Source: an uncultured Roseateles sp. (GTDB lineage Bacteria; Pseudomonadota; Gammaproteobacteria; Burkholderiales; Burkholderiaceae_C). From it: a stretch of 64,000 nt of DNA. The notes below the pieces were generated by a model. It had not been told where the DNA came from, did not search any database, and saw only the letters and a program-made list of their open reading frames with translations. The stretch lies in NCBI RefSeq assembly GCF_913777145.1, contig NZ_CAJYPS010000029.1, positions 1 through 64,000 on the forward strand, read 5' to 3'. Below are positions 1 through 8,969 of this stretch, piece after piece; the stretch's first letter is position 1; each line of letters starts with the position of its first letter. The position numbers and the translations under genes were made by a program.

Positions 1-115
1 TGGCGATCAATCTCGCCGGCCAGATCAATTACCCAATCCAGCCTCTTCACCAAACCCTCCGCACCGCCAGAACTCTTCAGCCCCGAACCGCGCTTTGTGA
101 TCAGCGAAGCCCGCA

Positions 116-145
116 ACTGTAGCACAGCTTTTTCGGGCCGTGCAA
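116..145 (-). promoter_or_regulatory. Possible sigma70 promoter reading off the left edge
   Basis: On the minus strand a TTGCAC hexamer (140-145) is followed after 18 bases by TACAGT (116-121). A TG one base upstream of it gives an extended -10, and the discriminator just downstream is GC-rich. No gene starts between here and position 1, so the transcript would run out of the window. The GC-rich discriminator resembles stable-RNA promoters, but no rRNA or tRNA sequence is visible in positions 1-115. The downstream gene is unknown. Confidence 0.35.
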
Positions 146-168
146 GCACTTCGTGGAGTCGGATGGAG

Positions 169-204
169 AAAGAGGGTGGTGCGCAGTCGCGCACCACCCT
201 CTTT
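169..204 (-). terminator. Perfect 16-bp hairpin terminator after ptsI
   Basis: Arms 169-184 and 189-204 are exact reverse complements around a 4-base AGTC loop. The hairpin lies about 45 bases past the ptsI stop codon. The T-rich end of the stem (CTCTTTCT) can serve as a weak U-tract in either direction, so it probably terminates ptsI and insulates the divergent promoter to its left. Positions 205-247 hold nothing else recognisable. Confidence 0.75.
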
Positions 205-247
205 CTTGATTTAGCGGCCAAGCACCGGCTGCGCCTGACCAGGATCC

Positions 248-2029
248 TCAGTGCAATGACTTGCCCTGCGCTCCTCGCAGCGCGCAGAACTCCCGCTCCG
301 CGGTCGCCTCCGGGTCTTCGCTCTCCAGGATGGCGGGCAGGCAGGCCGCCAGCCGCACGCTGTCGGCGCGCAGCACACGCTGTTTGACCGAGGAGATCTG
401 CGACGGATGCATGGAGAAGCTGCGCAGCCCCATGCCCAGCAGCAACTCGGTGAAGGCCGGGTCACCCGCCATCTCGCCGCAAACACTGACCGCCTTGCCG
501 GCCTCGCGGGCATGCGCAATGGATTGCCCCAGCAACTGCAGCACGGCCGGATGCCAAGGGTCGTAGAGGTGGGCGACCGACTCGTCGGCCCTGTCGATGG
601 CCAGCGTGTACTGGATCAGGTCGTTGGTGCCTATGGAGATGAAGTCCACATACTTCAGCAGCAGCGGCAGCATCAGCGCCGCGGCCGGGATCTCGATCAT
701 CACGCCAAGCTCCACCCGCGTGTACGCGTGGCCGGCATCGCTCAGTTGCTGCTGAACGCGGCGCATGGTTTCGTGGATCTGCCGCACCTCGCCCAGGTGG
801 GCGACCATGGGGATCAGCAGCCTCACCTTGCCGAAGGCGCTGGCGCGGTAGATGGCACGCAGTTGCTGACGGAACATGCTGGGCTCGGCCAGGCTCCAGC
901 GGATTGCGCGCAGGCCCATCGCCGGGTTGAGCACATGCTCGTGGCGCAGATCCGAGATGCTCATGCGGTCCAGCGGCTTGTCCGCGCCCACGTCCACGGT
1001 GCGTATCGTGACCGGCATGCCGCGCATGGCCTCGACGGCGGCGCGGTAGGCCTGGAACTGCTCTTCCTCGCTGGGCAACTCGCCCTCGCGGTTCATGAAC
1101 AGAAATTCGCTGCGGAACAGCCCGACGCCGGTGGCCCCGGCCTCGACCGCCGCATGGGCGTCGGCGGGCAGCTCGATGTTGGCCTGCAGTTCTATGACCT
1201 GGCCGTCCAGCGTCACCGCCGGCGTGTGCCGCAGGCGCGCCAGGCGCGCACGCTCCAGCTCGCTCTGGCGCTGACGGAAGCGGTATTCCTCCAGCACGAT
1301 GGGCGAGGGGTTCACGATGACTGTGCCGGCGTCGCCGTCGATGATCACCCAGTCGTCCTGCATGATGAGGCGGGAGCCCTCGCGCGTGCCGACCACCGCC
1401 GGGATGTCCAGGCTGCGCGCAACGATGGCGGTGTGGGAGGTCTTGCCGCCGATGTCGGTGATGAAGCCCTGGAACACGCTGCGCTTGAACTGGATCATGT
1501 CGGCGGGCGCAATGTCGGCCGCCACCAGCAGCAGCGGATCCTCGCCGCCGAAGTCGCGTGCGGCGATGGCCGGCTGCGCGCTGCCCTGCTCCCGTGCGAG
1601 CGCGCCCAGCACACGCTCGACCACCTGCTCCAGATCGGCCTTGCGCTCACGCAGGTAGTCGTCCTCCATCTCGTCGAACTGGCGCGCCAGCACCTCGAGC
1701 TGGGCGGACAGCGCCCATTCGGCATTGAAGTGGCGCTGGTCTATCCAGTGGCGCGCGCCGCCGGTGAAGGCCTCGTCGTGCAGCAGCATCAGGTGCACGT
1801 CCAGCAAGGCAGCGAGTTCGTGCGGCGCATCCTCGGGCAGATCCAGCTTGAGCGCCTCCAGTTCCGCCACGACCTCGTCGCGCGCACGCAGCAGGCGGGC
1901 GAACTCGGCCTCGACCTGATCGGCCGACACGAAGTAATGGGCCACATCGACCCGACTGGACGCCACCAGCACCGCGCGCCCTATGGCCACGCCCCGCGAC
2001 ACCGCTATGCCGAACACCTGGAAGCTCAT
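248..2029 (-). CDS. ptsI: PTS enzyme I, phosphoenolpyruvate-protein phosphotransferase
   Basis: Cytoplasmic enzyme I takes phosphate from PEP and passes it to HPr. The 593-residue length is normal for the family. Seen in the sequence: an N-terminal HPr-interacting domain, the phospho-acceptor histidine in GGKTSHTAIVAR (His199), and a C-terminal PEP-binding barrel carrying the active-site cysteine in VCGEMAGD. The gene is last in the order EIIA, ptsH, ptsI but is separated from ptsH by an oppositely oriented acyltransferase gene. No EIIB or EIIC permease lies nearby, so the system is probably regulatory rather than a sugar importer, as known for many betaproteobacteria. A strong hairpin follows the stop. 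Confidence 0.97.
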   Translation of the reverse strand: MSFQVFGIAVSRGVAIGRAVLVASSRVDVAHYFVSADQVEAEFARLLRARDEVVAELEALKLDLPEDAPHELAALLDVHLMLLHDEAFTGGARHWIDQRHFNAEWALSAQLEVLARQFDEMEDDYLRERKADLEQVVERVLGALAREQGSAQPAIAARDFGGEDPLLLVAADIAPADMIQFKRSVFQGFITDIGGKTSHTAIVARSLDIPAVVGTREGSRLIMQDDWVIIDGDAGTVIVNPSPIVLEEYRFRQRQSELERARLARLRHTPAVTLDGQVIELQANIELPADAHAAVEAGATGVGLFRSEFLFMNREGELPSEEEQFQAYRAAVEAMRGMPVTIRTVDVGADKPLDRMSISDLRHEHVLNPAMGLRAIRWSLAEPSMFRQQLRAIYRASAFGKVRLLIPMVAHLGEVRQIHETMRRVQQQLSDAGHAYTRVELGVMIEIPAAALMLPLLLKYVDFISIGTNDLIQYTLAIDRADESVAHLYDPWHPAVLQLLGQSIAHAREAGKAVSVCGEMAGDPAFTELLLGMGLRSFSMHPSQISSVKQRVLRADSVRLAACLPAILESEDPEATAEREFCALRGAQGKSLH

Positions 2030-2133
2030 GCACCCTCCTCAGCCACCGTGGCAATGTAGCGCCTGCCGGCCGTCACCGTTTTTTCACGAGGGCTTCACCG
2101 GCCGGTCAAACCGCGGGGCCAGCATGGCGGCTC

Positions 2134-2937
2134 ATGGACTCCCTCACCATGCTCTCGCCCGCTGCCGGCACGCCCGGCGCGCTGCTCACCCCCAACCGCC
2201 GCCTCGCGGCCCCCAGTCTGCAGGTCAGCTGGGCACACAGCGAAGCCGAGGTACGCGAGGCCCAGGCGCTGCGCTACCAGGTCTTCGCCGAGGAAATGGG
2301 CGCCCGCCTGCAGACCCCGCGCGACGCACAGCCGGGGCTGGATGTGGACCTGTTCGACGCGTTCTGCGAACACCTGCTGGTGCGCGCACAGACCGAGGAC
2401 GGCGAGCCCGGCCCGGTCGTGGGCACCTACCGCGTGCTGACTCCGGCCGCGGCCAAGCGCGCCGGCGGGCTCTACAGCGACACCGAGTTCGACCTGACCC
2501 GGCTGCGCACGCTGCGCCCACGGCTGGTGGAAATCGGCCGCTCCTGCGTGCATGCCGACCACCGCAGCGGTGGTGCCATCCTGGCGCTGTGGGGTGCGCT
2601 GGCCGAGTTCATGACGCGCAACGGCCTGGACACGGTGATCGGCTGCGCCAGCGTCAGCATGCGCGACGGCGGCCATTTCGCGGCCAGCCTGTGGCAGAAG
2701 CTGCAGGCCAGCCACCTGGCACCCATCGACTGCCAGGTGCGCCCGCGCCTGCCGCTGCCGGTGGAACATCTGCGCCAGGATCTGGCGGTGGAGCCGCCCG
2801 CGCTGATCCGCGGCTACCTGCGCTGCGGCGCCCGCGTGATGGGCGCGCCGGCCTGGGACCCGGACTTCAACACCGCGGACCTGCCGCTGCTGCTGCGCAC
2901 CGCCGACCTGCCGGCGCGCTTCCGCCGGGGCGCCTGA
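2134..2937 (+). CDS. GNAT-type acyl-ACP N-acyltransferase (OlsB-like)
   Basis: 267 residues resembling the OlsB/acetyltransf_5 group, which moves a 3-hydroxyacyl chain from acyl carrier protein to ornithine or another amine during aminolipid synthesis. Diagnostic stretches are EAQALRYQVFAEEMG near residue 33, the acidic stretch LDVDLFDAFCEHLLV, VGTYRVL, and VEIGRSCVHADHR in the second half. No OlsA partner is visible, so the acceptor amine is unproven. The gene runs opposite to the PTS genes and converges on ptsH with only 18 bases between stops. An internal ATG at 2149 is an alternative start. Confidence 0.8.
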   Translation: MDSLTMLSPAAGTPGALLTPNRRLAAPSLQVSWAHSEAEVREAQALRYQVFAEEMGARLQTPRDAQPGLDVDLFDAFCEHLLVRAQTEDGEPGPVVGTYRVLTPAAAKRAGGLYSDTEFDLTRLRTLRPRLVEIGRSCVHADHRSGGAILALWGALAEFMTRNGLDTVIGCASVSMRDGGHFAASLWQKLQASHLAPIDCQVRPRLPLPVEHLRQDLAVEPPALIRGYLRCGARVMGAPAWDPDFNTADLPLLLRTADLPARFRRGA

Positions 2938-2955
2938 GCGCGGTGGGCCAGGGCC

Positions 2956-3225
2956 TTACTGGCCCTCGCCGAACTTGTCGTTCACCAGCGCGGTGATCGC
3001 TTCCTGCGCGGCCTGCTCGTCGTCACCCTCGGTCTCCAGTTCCACCGTGGAGCCAAGCCCGGCGGCCAGCATCATCACGCCCATGATGCTCTTGGCATTC
3101 ACGCGGCGGCCGTTGCGGCTCATGTGGATGTCGCACTTGAAGCTACCGGCCAGCTTGGTCAGCTTGGCGGAGGCGCGGGCATGCAGGCCCAGCTTGTTGC
3201 TGATGGTGAGGGTGGACTTGATCAT
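2956..3225 (-). CDS. ptsH: Phosphocarrier protein HPr
   Basis: 89-residue phosphocarrier that shuttles phosphate from enzyme I to EIIA. His15 sits in KLGLHARAS and the regulatory Ser46 in NAKSIMGVM. The start overlaps the last four bases of the upstream EIIA gene (ATGA), which implies translational coupling. The conserved serine suggests HPr kinase control, but no hprK is present in the window. Confidence 0.97.
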   Translation of the reverse strand: MIKSTLTISNKLGLHARASAKLTKLAGSFKCDIHMSRNGRRVNAKSIMGVMMLAAGLGSTVELETEGDDEQAAQEAITALVNDKFGEGQ

Positions 3226-3629
3226 GCGTCGGGCAGCAAAGGGGGTTGGGCCTCGAGTCCGGAGATGCCCCCCTGGACCGCGCGCCGGGTCAGTTCATCC
3301 AGCGGCTGGGCGCAGCTGTTGCCGGCATAGCAGAGCGTGCGCCACAGCAGCGGCACGCTGACGCCGCTGAGCACCTGCACGCCCTCGCCCGACAGGCGCA
3401 GCGCGCCGTTGCTGGGCGTGGCGCCGGGCACGTCGGTCAGCACCAGCCATTCACGCCCCGGGGTCGCCGCCATCAGGCCGCGCGCTGCGGTCTCGACGTC
3501 CTCGGGGGCCATGCCGGGCGGCACGTCCAGCACTGACAACATGGGCGCGCAATCCGGATAGACGTGCTCGGCCACCTGTCGCAACGCCGAGGCGAGCGGG
3601 GCATGAGCGATCACGAGCACTTTGACCAT
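3222..3629 (-). CDS. PTS EIIA component, mannose/fructose type
   Basis: 135-residue EIIA of the mannose family. The phosphorylatable histidine is His9 in VIAHAPLASAL, followed by the typical VLTDVPGATPSN segment around residue 62. It begins the transcript EIIA-HPr and overlaps ptsH by four bases. With no EIIB, EIIC or EIID nearby, the protein most likely acts as a phospho-signal partner for other regulators rather than in transport. Confidence 0.9.
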   Translation of the reverse strand: MVKVLVIAHAPLASALRQVAEHVYPDCAPMLSVLDVPPGMAPEDVETAARGLMAATPGREWLVLTDVPGATPSNGALRLSGEGVQVLSGVSVPLLWRTLCYAGNSCAQPLDELTRRAVQGGISGLEAQPPLLPDA

Positions 3630-3638
3630 GGCGACATG

Positions 3639-4157
3639 TTAGCCGCCGGGCCGCGGCGCCTCGCCCAGGCGCAGGCTGCCAAGAAAGGTCTCCCAGGCCG
3701 AGGCGTCGTCCGCCGGCCCCAGGCGCAGCGCCTGGTAGACCCGCGGGCCACGCGAAAAAACCGCCAGCCGCGCCGTGCTGCCGCCCCCCTTCAGCAGGTA
3801 CTGAGCCGCCTGCGCCTGCGGCGTGGCGCCGGGCACGACCAGCGCAGACGGTGCCGGCAAGGGGCTTCGCAGCTTGAGCGCCAGCGCCCGCGGCATCTCG
3901 GCCAGCGCAGCGCCGGCGGCCGAGGGAACGGGCAACTCGGCCCAGGACACGGCATAACGTGCGCCGCCCGTCTCGCACTGGGCCAGGCCCATGCGTTGGC
4001 CGGCCGCACCGCGCTGCTCGACGTCGGGCTTGCAAGGGAACAAGGCCTGCAGACCGCTGTCGGGCGGGCGCACCTCACGCCAGTTCAGCCCCGGCTGGCA
4101 GGCGGACAGCGCCAGCAGCGCCCCTAGGGCAAATCCGGCGGTGCGGGCGTGAAGCAT
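3639..4157 (-). CDS. Predicted lipoprotein, unknown function
   Basis: 172 residues with an N-terminal hydrophobic segment ending in a lipobox, LSAC with the acylated cysteine at position 20, so it should be exported and lipid-anchored. The rest is compact alpha/beta sequence with two further cysteines, and I recognise no catalytic motif. It ends nine bases before the EIIA start on the same strand and may be co-transcribed with the PTS genes. Divergent from the CoA-transferase. Confidence 0.7.
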   Translation of the reverse strand: MLHARTAGFALGALLALSACQPGLNWREVRPPDSGLQALFPCKPDVEQRGAAGQRMGLAQCETGGARYAVSWAELPVPSAAGAALAEMPRALALKLRSPLPAPSALVVPGATPQAQAAQYLLKGGGSTARLAVFSRGPRVYQALRLGPADDASAWETFLGSLRLGEAPRPGG

Positions 4158-4195
4158 GACCGGATTATCGGCAGCACGCCGCGGACAATGGCCGC

Positions 4196-5434
4196 ATGTC
4201 CCAAGCTGCCTCTCCCCTCGCCCTGGCCGGCGTGCGCGTGCTGGATCTGTCGCGCGTGCTGGCCGGCCCCTGGTGCACCCAGACGCTCGCCGACCTCGGC
4301 GCCGATGTGATCAAGATCGAGCGCCCCGGCACGGGTGACGACACCCGCGCCTGGGGCCCGCCCTACCTGAAGGACGCCGACGGCCGGGACACCTCCGAGG
4401 CCGCCTACTTCCTGGGCGCCAACCGCAACAAGCGCTCGCTGGCGGTGGACCTGGCCACGCCCCAGGGCCAGGCCATCGTGCGCAAGCTGGCCGGCCAGGT
4501 GGACGTGCTGGTGGAGAACTTCAAGGTCGGCGACCTGGCCCGCTACGGGCTGGACGCGCAAAGCCTGCTCGCCGAGCACCCCGGGCTGGTGATCTGCTCC
4601 ATCACCGGTTTCGGCCAGACCGGCCCCTACGCCGACCGCGCCGGCTACGACTACGCGGTGCAGGGCATGGGCGGCCTGATGAGCGTGACCGGCGAGCGTG
4701 ACGACCTTCCCGGCGGCGGCCCGCAGAAGGTGGGCGTCGCGGTGGCCGACCTGTTCACCGGCATGTACGCCACCGTGGCCATCCTGGCGGCGCTGCGCCA
4801 CCGCGACGCCACCGGCCAGGGTCAGGTCATAGACATGGCGCTGCTGGACACCCAGCTCGCGATGCTGGCCAACCTGGGCAGCAACTACCTGTGCAGCGGC
4901 AAGGTGCCGGGACGCATGGGCAACGCCCACCAGAACATCGTGCCCTACCAGGTGTTCGAGGCCCGCGACGGCCACCTGATCCTGGCGGTGGGCAATGACC
5001 GTCAGTTCGCCAAGTTCTGCGAGATCGCCGGCCACCCCGAGTGGGCGGCGGACGAGCGCTTCGCGACCAATGCCGAGCGCGTGCGCCACCGCGCCACGCT
5101 GGTGCCGCTGCTGGAGCAGGTCATACGCGGCCGGCCGCGCGGCGACTGGCTGGCGGCGCTGGAGGCGGCCAAGGTGCCCTGCGGCTCCATCAACTCCATC
5201 GCCGAGGCTTTTGCCGATCCGCAGGCCCAGGCCCGCGGCGCCGTGGTGGACCTGCCCCACCCGCTGACGCCCGACCTGCGCCTGGTGGCCAGCCCCATGA
5301 AACTGTCGGCCACGCCGGTGACCTACCGCCATGCGCCGCCGCTGCTGGGCCAGCACAGCGACGAGCTGCTGCGCGAGGCCGGCTGCAGCGCCGACGACAT
5401 CGCGGCCTGGCGGGCAGCGGGGGTGATTGCCTGA
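4196..5434 (+). CDS. CaiB/BaiF-type (class III) CoA-transferase
   Basis: 412 residues, the usual length for family III CoA-transferases, which move CoA between carboxylic acids through aspartyl-anhydride intermediates. The N-terminus (GVRVLDLSRVLAGPW), the VENFKVG segment, ITGFGQTGPY and the DMALLDTQ region expected to hold the catalytic aspartate are all present. The substrate cannot be deduced. It is transcribed alone, and the 140-base gap that follows holds no recognisable site. Confidence 0.92.
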   Translation: MSQAASPLALAGVRVLDLSRVLAGPWCTQTLADLGADVIKIERPGTGDDTRAWGPPYLKDADGRDTSEAAYFLGANRNKRSLAVDLATPQGQAIVRKLAGQVDVLVENFKVGDLARYGLDAQSLLAEHPGLVICSITGFGQTGPYADRAGYDYAVQGMGGLMSVTGERDDLPGGGPQKVGVAVADLFTGMYATVAILAALRHRDATGQGQVIDMALLDTQLAMLANLGSNYLCSGKVPGRMGNAHQNIVPYQVFEARDGHLILAVGNDRQFAKFCEIAGHPEWAADERFATNAERVRHRATLVPLLEQVIRGRPRGDWLAALEAAKVPCGSINSIAEAFADPQAQARGAVVDLPHPLTPDLRLVASPMKLSATPVTYRHAPPLLGQHSDELLREAGCSADDIAAWRAAGVIA

Positions 5435-5574
5435 GGGCTTACCCACCCCTGAACCAAGGGTTTCCCCCTGGCTGGGGGATGGAGCGTCAGGCCGTCAATC
5501 CCGAGCATCACCCCCGCCCCAGACCCCAGCTCTAACTCGTCAAACCACCGCCCAGGGATAGCCGTCCATCGGGA

Positions 5575-6723
5575 ATGTCCACGCCACCCTCACCCGCCCC
5601 AGCGAATGCTGCAAACGATGTCATGCCTGAACCGACGCCGGTGCAGTGGGCAGAGATCGTCCAGCAGTTGGGGGCCGAGATCGCCGGACCGCTGAGCGCC
5701 GCGCTGGAGCAGATCAACAAGCTCGCGACCACCGGCCAGATCGACCGACGCGGGCTGCGGCTGCTCAAGCGCAGCGTGGACGAAGCCCGCACCGCGGGCA
5801 TGCTGGGCCAGCAGCTGGCCCGCCTGTCCTCGGGCCGCCTGCGGCTGAACCGCGAGCGCCAGAACCTCACGCAGATGCTGCGCCATGTGCTGGCCCAGCG
5901 CAGCCGCGAGACCCAGAACCGCGGCGTGCAGGTGCGCCAGTCGCTCAAGCCGGTGGAGATCTGGGCCGATGGCGCGCTGCTGTTCTCGCTGCTGAACGCG
6001 CTGATGGACTGGGCGCTGTCCAACACCCACTCCTCGGTGGACCTGAGGCTGGACCTGACCCCCTGGCCGGTCAAGGCCCGGCTGAGCTGCCGCTTCGCAC
6101 ACCGCACGCTGGAACTGCTGGGCGATGAGGGCGAGCCCGGCGACGAGGCGCGCCTGGACTCGCTGGCCTGGCGGCTGGTGGAACAGACCGCGCTGACGCT
6201 GGGCGTGCTGCCGCTGCGCGAACAGGAGGCCGGCATCACGCTGCTGACGCTGGAGTTCACCCAGCTCGCGCCCGAGCCCCAGGCCGGCGACGACCAGCGC
6301 ACGCAGGCACAGCTGGACGCACAGACCGAGCGGCTGGACGGCAACTCGCGGCCGCTGGCCGGCTGCCAGCTGCTGGTGCTGTCGGCGAGCCGCGAGCTGC
6401 GCGCCGACACGCTGGCCGCGGTGCGCCACATGGGCCTGCTGGTGGATGTGGTGGCCAGCGTGCCCGAGGCCGAGCAGTTCTGCCAGGACGGCCTGCCGCA
6501 CGCGCTGCTGTTCGACCACGCGCAGATGGGCGAGCCGCTGCAGCAGCTGATCGCCGGCATCCACCGGGACGTGCCGGACTTCGTGTTCGTGGAGATGTTC
6601 GACCGCGAGCACGGCACCCAGCTGTCCACCGCCACCGGCGACGGCATCGCCCGCATCGCGCGCCGCCACATGGCGGACGCCCTGCCCTCGCTGCTGATGT
6701 TCGAGCTGTCCAAGAGGACTTGA
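5575..6723 (+). CDS. Degenerate hybrid histidine-kinase-like protein
   Basis: 382 residues with the outline of a hybrid sensor kinase but without its chemistry. Residues 28-110 resemble a HisKA dimerisation helix pair, yet the expected His-Glu of the H-box reads Ala34-Glu35 (GAEIAGPL). Residues 115-230 resemble an ATPase domain with a weak N-box (LLNALMDWAL) and no glycine-rich G1/G2 loops. Residues 265-380 look like a receiver fold, with an aspartate in LLFDHAQMG. No membrane segment or signal peptide is seen, so it should be cytoplasmic. It is followed 22 bases later by a TlpA-like lipoprotein gene. Function unknown; possibly a scaffold or pseudokinase. A start at 5620 is possible. Confidence 0.6.
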   Translation: MSTPPSPAPANAANDVMPEPTPVQWAEIVQQLGAEIAGPLSAALEQINKLATTGQIDRRGLRLLKRSVDEARTAGMLGQQLARLSSGRLRLNRERQNLTQMLRHVLAQRSRETQNRGVQVRQSLKPVEIWADGALLFSLLNALMDWALSNTHSSVDLRLDLTPWPVKARLSCRFAHRTLELLGDEGEPGDEARLDSLAWRLVEQTALTLGVLPLREQEAGITLLTLEFTQLAPEPQAGDDQRTQAQLDAQTERLDGNSRPLAGCQLLVLSASRELRADTLAAVRHMGLLVDVVASVPEAEQFCQDGLPHALLFDHAQMGEPLQQLIAGIHRDVPDFVFVEMFDREHGTQLSTATGDGIARIARRHMADALPSLLMFELSKRT

Positions 6724-6745
6724 GCTTTTTCCTAGAATCGCGGCC

Positions 6746-7237
6746 ATGCTGAGTCGCCGCCATCTCTTCTCCGCCGCCGCGCTGCTGGGCCTGCTCACGC
6801 TGACCGGCTGCGCCCGCGACCGCGCGCCCACGGTCGACTATGTGCTGCTGAACGGCCAGGCCGGCAACTCCCAGCAGTGGGGCGGCAAGGTGATGCTGGT
6901 GAACTTCTGGGCCACCAGTTGCACCACCTGCGTGAAGGAGATGCCGCAGATCGTCGCCACCCACGACAAGTTCAAGGCCCGCGGCCTGGACACGCTGGCG
7001 GTGGCCATGAGCTACGACCCGCCGGCCTTCGTCGCCAAATACGCCGAGACCCGCAAGCTGCCCTTCGGCGTGGCCATAGACAACACCGGCGCCATCGCCA
7101 ACGCCTTCGGCCAGGTGCAGATGACGCCCACCACCTTTGTGATCAACAAGCGCGGCGAGATCGTGAAGCGCTATGTGGGCGAGCCCGACTTCCCGGCGCT
7201 GCACGCGCTGATCGAAAAGCTGCTGGCCGAGGCCTGA
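6746..7237 (+). CDS. TlpA-family thioredoxin-like lipoprotein
   Basis: 163-residue extracytoplasmic thiol-disulfide oxidoreductase. It opens with a lipoprotein signal (LTGC, cysteine 22), then a thioredoxin fold with FWATSCTTC, giving a CTTC active site at Cys59 and Cys62. The cis-proline context PTTFVI follows near residue 130. The family reduces or repairs periplasmic disulfides, often in cytochrome c or metal-centre assembly. Probably co-transcribed with the kinase-like gene before it. Its 3' end meets lipA head-on at a shared hairpin. Confidence 0.9.
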   Translation: MLSRRHLFSAAALLGLLTLTGCARDRAPTVDYVLLNGQAGNSQQWGGKVMLVNFWATSCTTCVKEMPQIVATHDKFKARGLDTLAVAMSYDPPAFVAKYAETRKLPFGVAIDNTGAIANAFGQVQMTPTTFVINKRGEIVKRYVGEPDFPALHALIEKLLAEA

Positions 7238-7256
7238 GGCCCCGACGCCCAAGAAA

Positions 7257-7276
7257 AACGGCCCCTCGGGGCCGTT
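7257..7276 (-). terminator. Terminator shared by lipA and the TlpA-like gene
   Basis: AACGGCCCC (7257-7265) pairs with GGGGCCGTT (7268-7276). Read on the minus strand the hairpin is followed by a run of T (7256-7252), making it a good intrinsic terminator for lipA. Read on the plus strand the tail is GTTGCTGTTTC, a weaker terminator. Confidence 0.85.
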
Positions 7277-7282
7277 GCTGTT

Positions 7283-8242
7283 TCAGACGCCGCCGTTCAG
7301 CGCCGCGTGGGCCTGCTGGTCCGCGTGGTAGCTGGAGCGCACCATCGCACCCACCGCCGCGTGCGTGAAGCCCAGCTCGTAGGCTTCCTTCTCGAACTGC
7401 TTGAACTGCTCGGGCGTCACGTAGCGGCGCACCGGCAGGTGGTGGCCGGACGGGGCCAGGTATTGCCCGATGGTGATCATGTCGATGTTGTGCGCGCGCA
7501 TGTCGCGCATCACCTGGCGGATCTCGTCGTCGGTCTCGCCCAGGCCCACCATGATGCCGCTCTTGGTCGGCACGCCGGGCACTTCTTCCTTGAAGCGCTT
7601 CAGCAGGTTGAGGCTGAACTCGTAGTCCGAACCCGGGCGCGCTTCCTTGTACAGGCGCGGCGCGGTCTCGAGGTTGTGGTTCATCACGTCCGGCGGCGCG
7701 GCCTTCAGGATGTTGAGCGCGCGGTCGGCGCGGCCACGGAAGTCGGGCACCAGCACCTCGATCTGCGTGCTGGGGCTCAGCTCGCGCACCTTGGTGATGC
7801 ACTCGGCGAAATGGCCGGCGCCGCCGTCCTTCAGGTCATCACGGTCCACGCTGGTGATGACCACGTACTTGAGCTTGAGCGCCGCGATGGTCTTGGCCAG
7901 GTTCTCGGGCTCGTTGACGTCCAGCGGGTCCGGGCGGCCGTGGCCCACGTCGCAGAACGGGCAGCGGCGGGTGCACTTGTCACCCATGATCATGAAGGTG
8001 GCCGTGCCCTTGCCGAAGCATTCGCCGATGTTGGGGCAGGAGGCTTCCTCGCAGACCGTGTGCAGCTTGTGCTCGCGCAGGATGTTCTTGATCTCGTAGA
8101 AGCGGGTGCTGGGCGAGCCGGCCTTCACGCGTATCCAGTCGGGCTTCTTCAGCACCTCGGCCGGCACCACCTTGATGGGGATGCGCGAGGTCTTGGCCTC
8201 GGCCTTCTGCTTGGCGGTGGGGTCGTAGGTGGTGTCGGACAT
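7283..8242 (-). CDS. lipA: Lipoyl synthase
   Basis: 319-residue radical-SAM enzyme that inserts two sulfurs into protein-bound octanoyl groups to make lipoyl cofactors. Both cluster motifs are visible: [12 protein letters not shown] for the auxiliary 4Fe-4S cluster and CTRRCPFC for the SAM cluster. The end of the protein keeps the family's conserved region with RSSYHAD. It lies two bases after the lipB stop, so the pair forms an operon lipB-lipA. Confidence 0.98.
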   Translation of the reverse strand: MSDTTYDPTAKQKAEAKTSRIPIKVVPAEVLKKPDWIRVKAGSPSTRFYEIKNILREHKLHTVCEEASCPNIGECFGKGTATFMIMGDKCTRRCPFCDVGHGRPDPLDVNEPENLAKTIAALKLKYVVITSVDRDDLKDGGAGHFAECITKVRELSPSTQIEVLVPDFRGRADRALNILKAAPPDVMNHNLETAPRLYKEARPGSDYEFSLNLLKRFKEEVPGVPTKSGIMVGLGETDDEIRQVMRDMRAHNIDMITIGQYLAPSGHHLPVRRYVTPEQFKQFEKEAYELGFTHAAVGAMVRSSYHADQQAHAALNGGV

Positions 8243-8244
8243 GG

Positions 8245-8913
8245 TCAGGGGGTCAACTGCGCCGAGAGCCGCTCGGCAAGCCGGCCGGCCGCGGTGGACC
8301 AGTCGGTAGAAACGCCGATTTTATCGAGCGAGGTGGTTTCCAGCCCCGCATAGCCGCAGGGGTTGATGCGCTGGAAGGGTTGCAGGTCCATCGCGACATT
8401 GAGCGCGAGGCCATGGAAGGTGCGGTGGTTGCTCACCTTGATGCCCAGCGCCGCGATCTTGGCCAGGCCGCGGAAGGGGTCGGCCGGGTCCACCGGGCCG
8501 GCCAGCGCCGCATGGGCGCCGGGCTCGGCCGGCCGCACATAGATGCCGGGCGCGCCGGCCACGCGCAGGCCGGTCACGCCGTAGCTCTCCAGCGTCTGGA
8601 TCAGCGCGGTCTCCAGGCGGAACACATACTCCTTCACATAGATGCCCAGGCGCCGCAGGTCCACCAGCGGGTAGGCCGTGACCTGGCCCGGGCCGTGGAA
8701 GGTGACCTGGCCGCCACGCTCGGTCGGCACGACCGGGATGTCCCCCGGCAGCAGCAGGTGCTCAGGTCTGCCGGCCAGACCTTGCGTGAACGTGGGCGGG
8801 TGCTCGCACAGCCAGAGCTCGTCCGGCGTGTCCGCGCTGCGCGCCGCGGTGAAGGCGCGCATGGCCTCCAGCGTGGGCAGGTAATCCACCCGCCCCAGTG
8901 TCTTGACGATCAT
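8245..8913 (-). CDS. lipB: Octanoyl-[ACP]:protein N-octanoyltransferase
   Basis: 222-residue enzyme that transfers octanoate from acyl carrier protein to lipoyl domains, the step before LipA. Family signatures present are [13 protein letters not shown] and [10 protein letters not shown], which holds the catalytic lysine, plus the active-site cysteine in INPCGY. Standard length. Transcribed with lipA; the start at 8913 is divergent from a Sel1-repeat gene 56 bases away. Confidence 0.97.
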   Translation of the reverse strand: MIVKTLGRVDYLPTLEAMRAFTAARSADTPDELWLCEHPPTFTQGLAGRPEHLLLPGDIPVVPTERGGQVTFHGPGQVTAYPLVDLRRLGIYVKEYVFRLETALIQTLESYGVTGLRVAGAPGIYVRPAEPGAHAALAGPVDPADPFRGLAKIAALGIKVSNHRTFHGLALNVAMDLQPFQRINPCGYAGLETTSLDKIGVSTDWSTAAGRLAERLSAQLTP

Positions 8914-8969
8914 GCAGGCATCATAGGCAGGCGCTGTAAGCCCTGGCGCGTCTGAGCCGACTCCTTGCC

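Noticed and set aside
407-2059. Long plus-strand ORF antisense to ptsI
   Set aside because: His/Gln/Arg-rich low-complexity translation without a domain, a shadow of the high-GC third codon position. The same holds for antisense ORFs at 4124-5446, 23516-25465, 31839-34445, 43333-45633 and 49075-51096.
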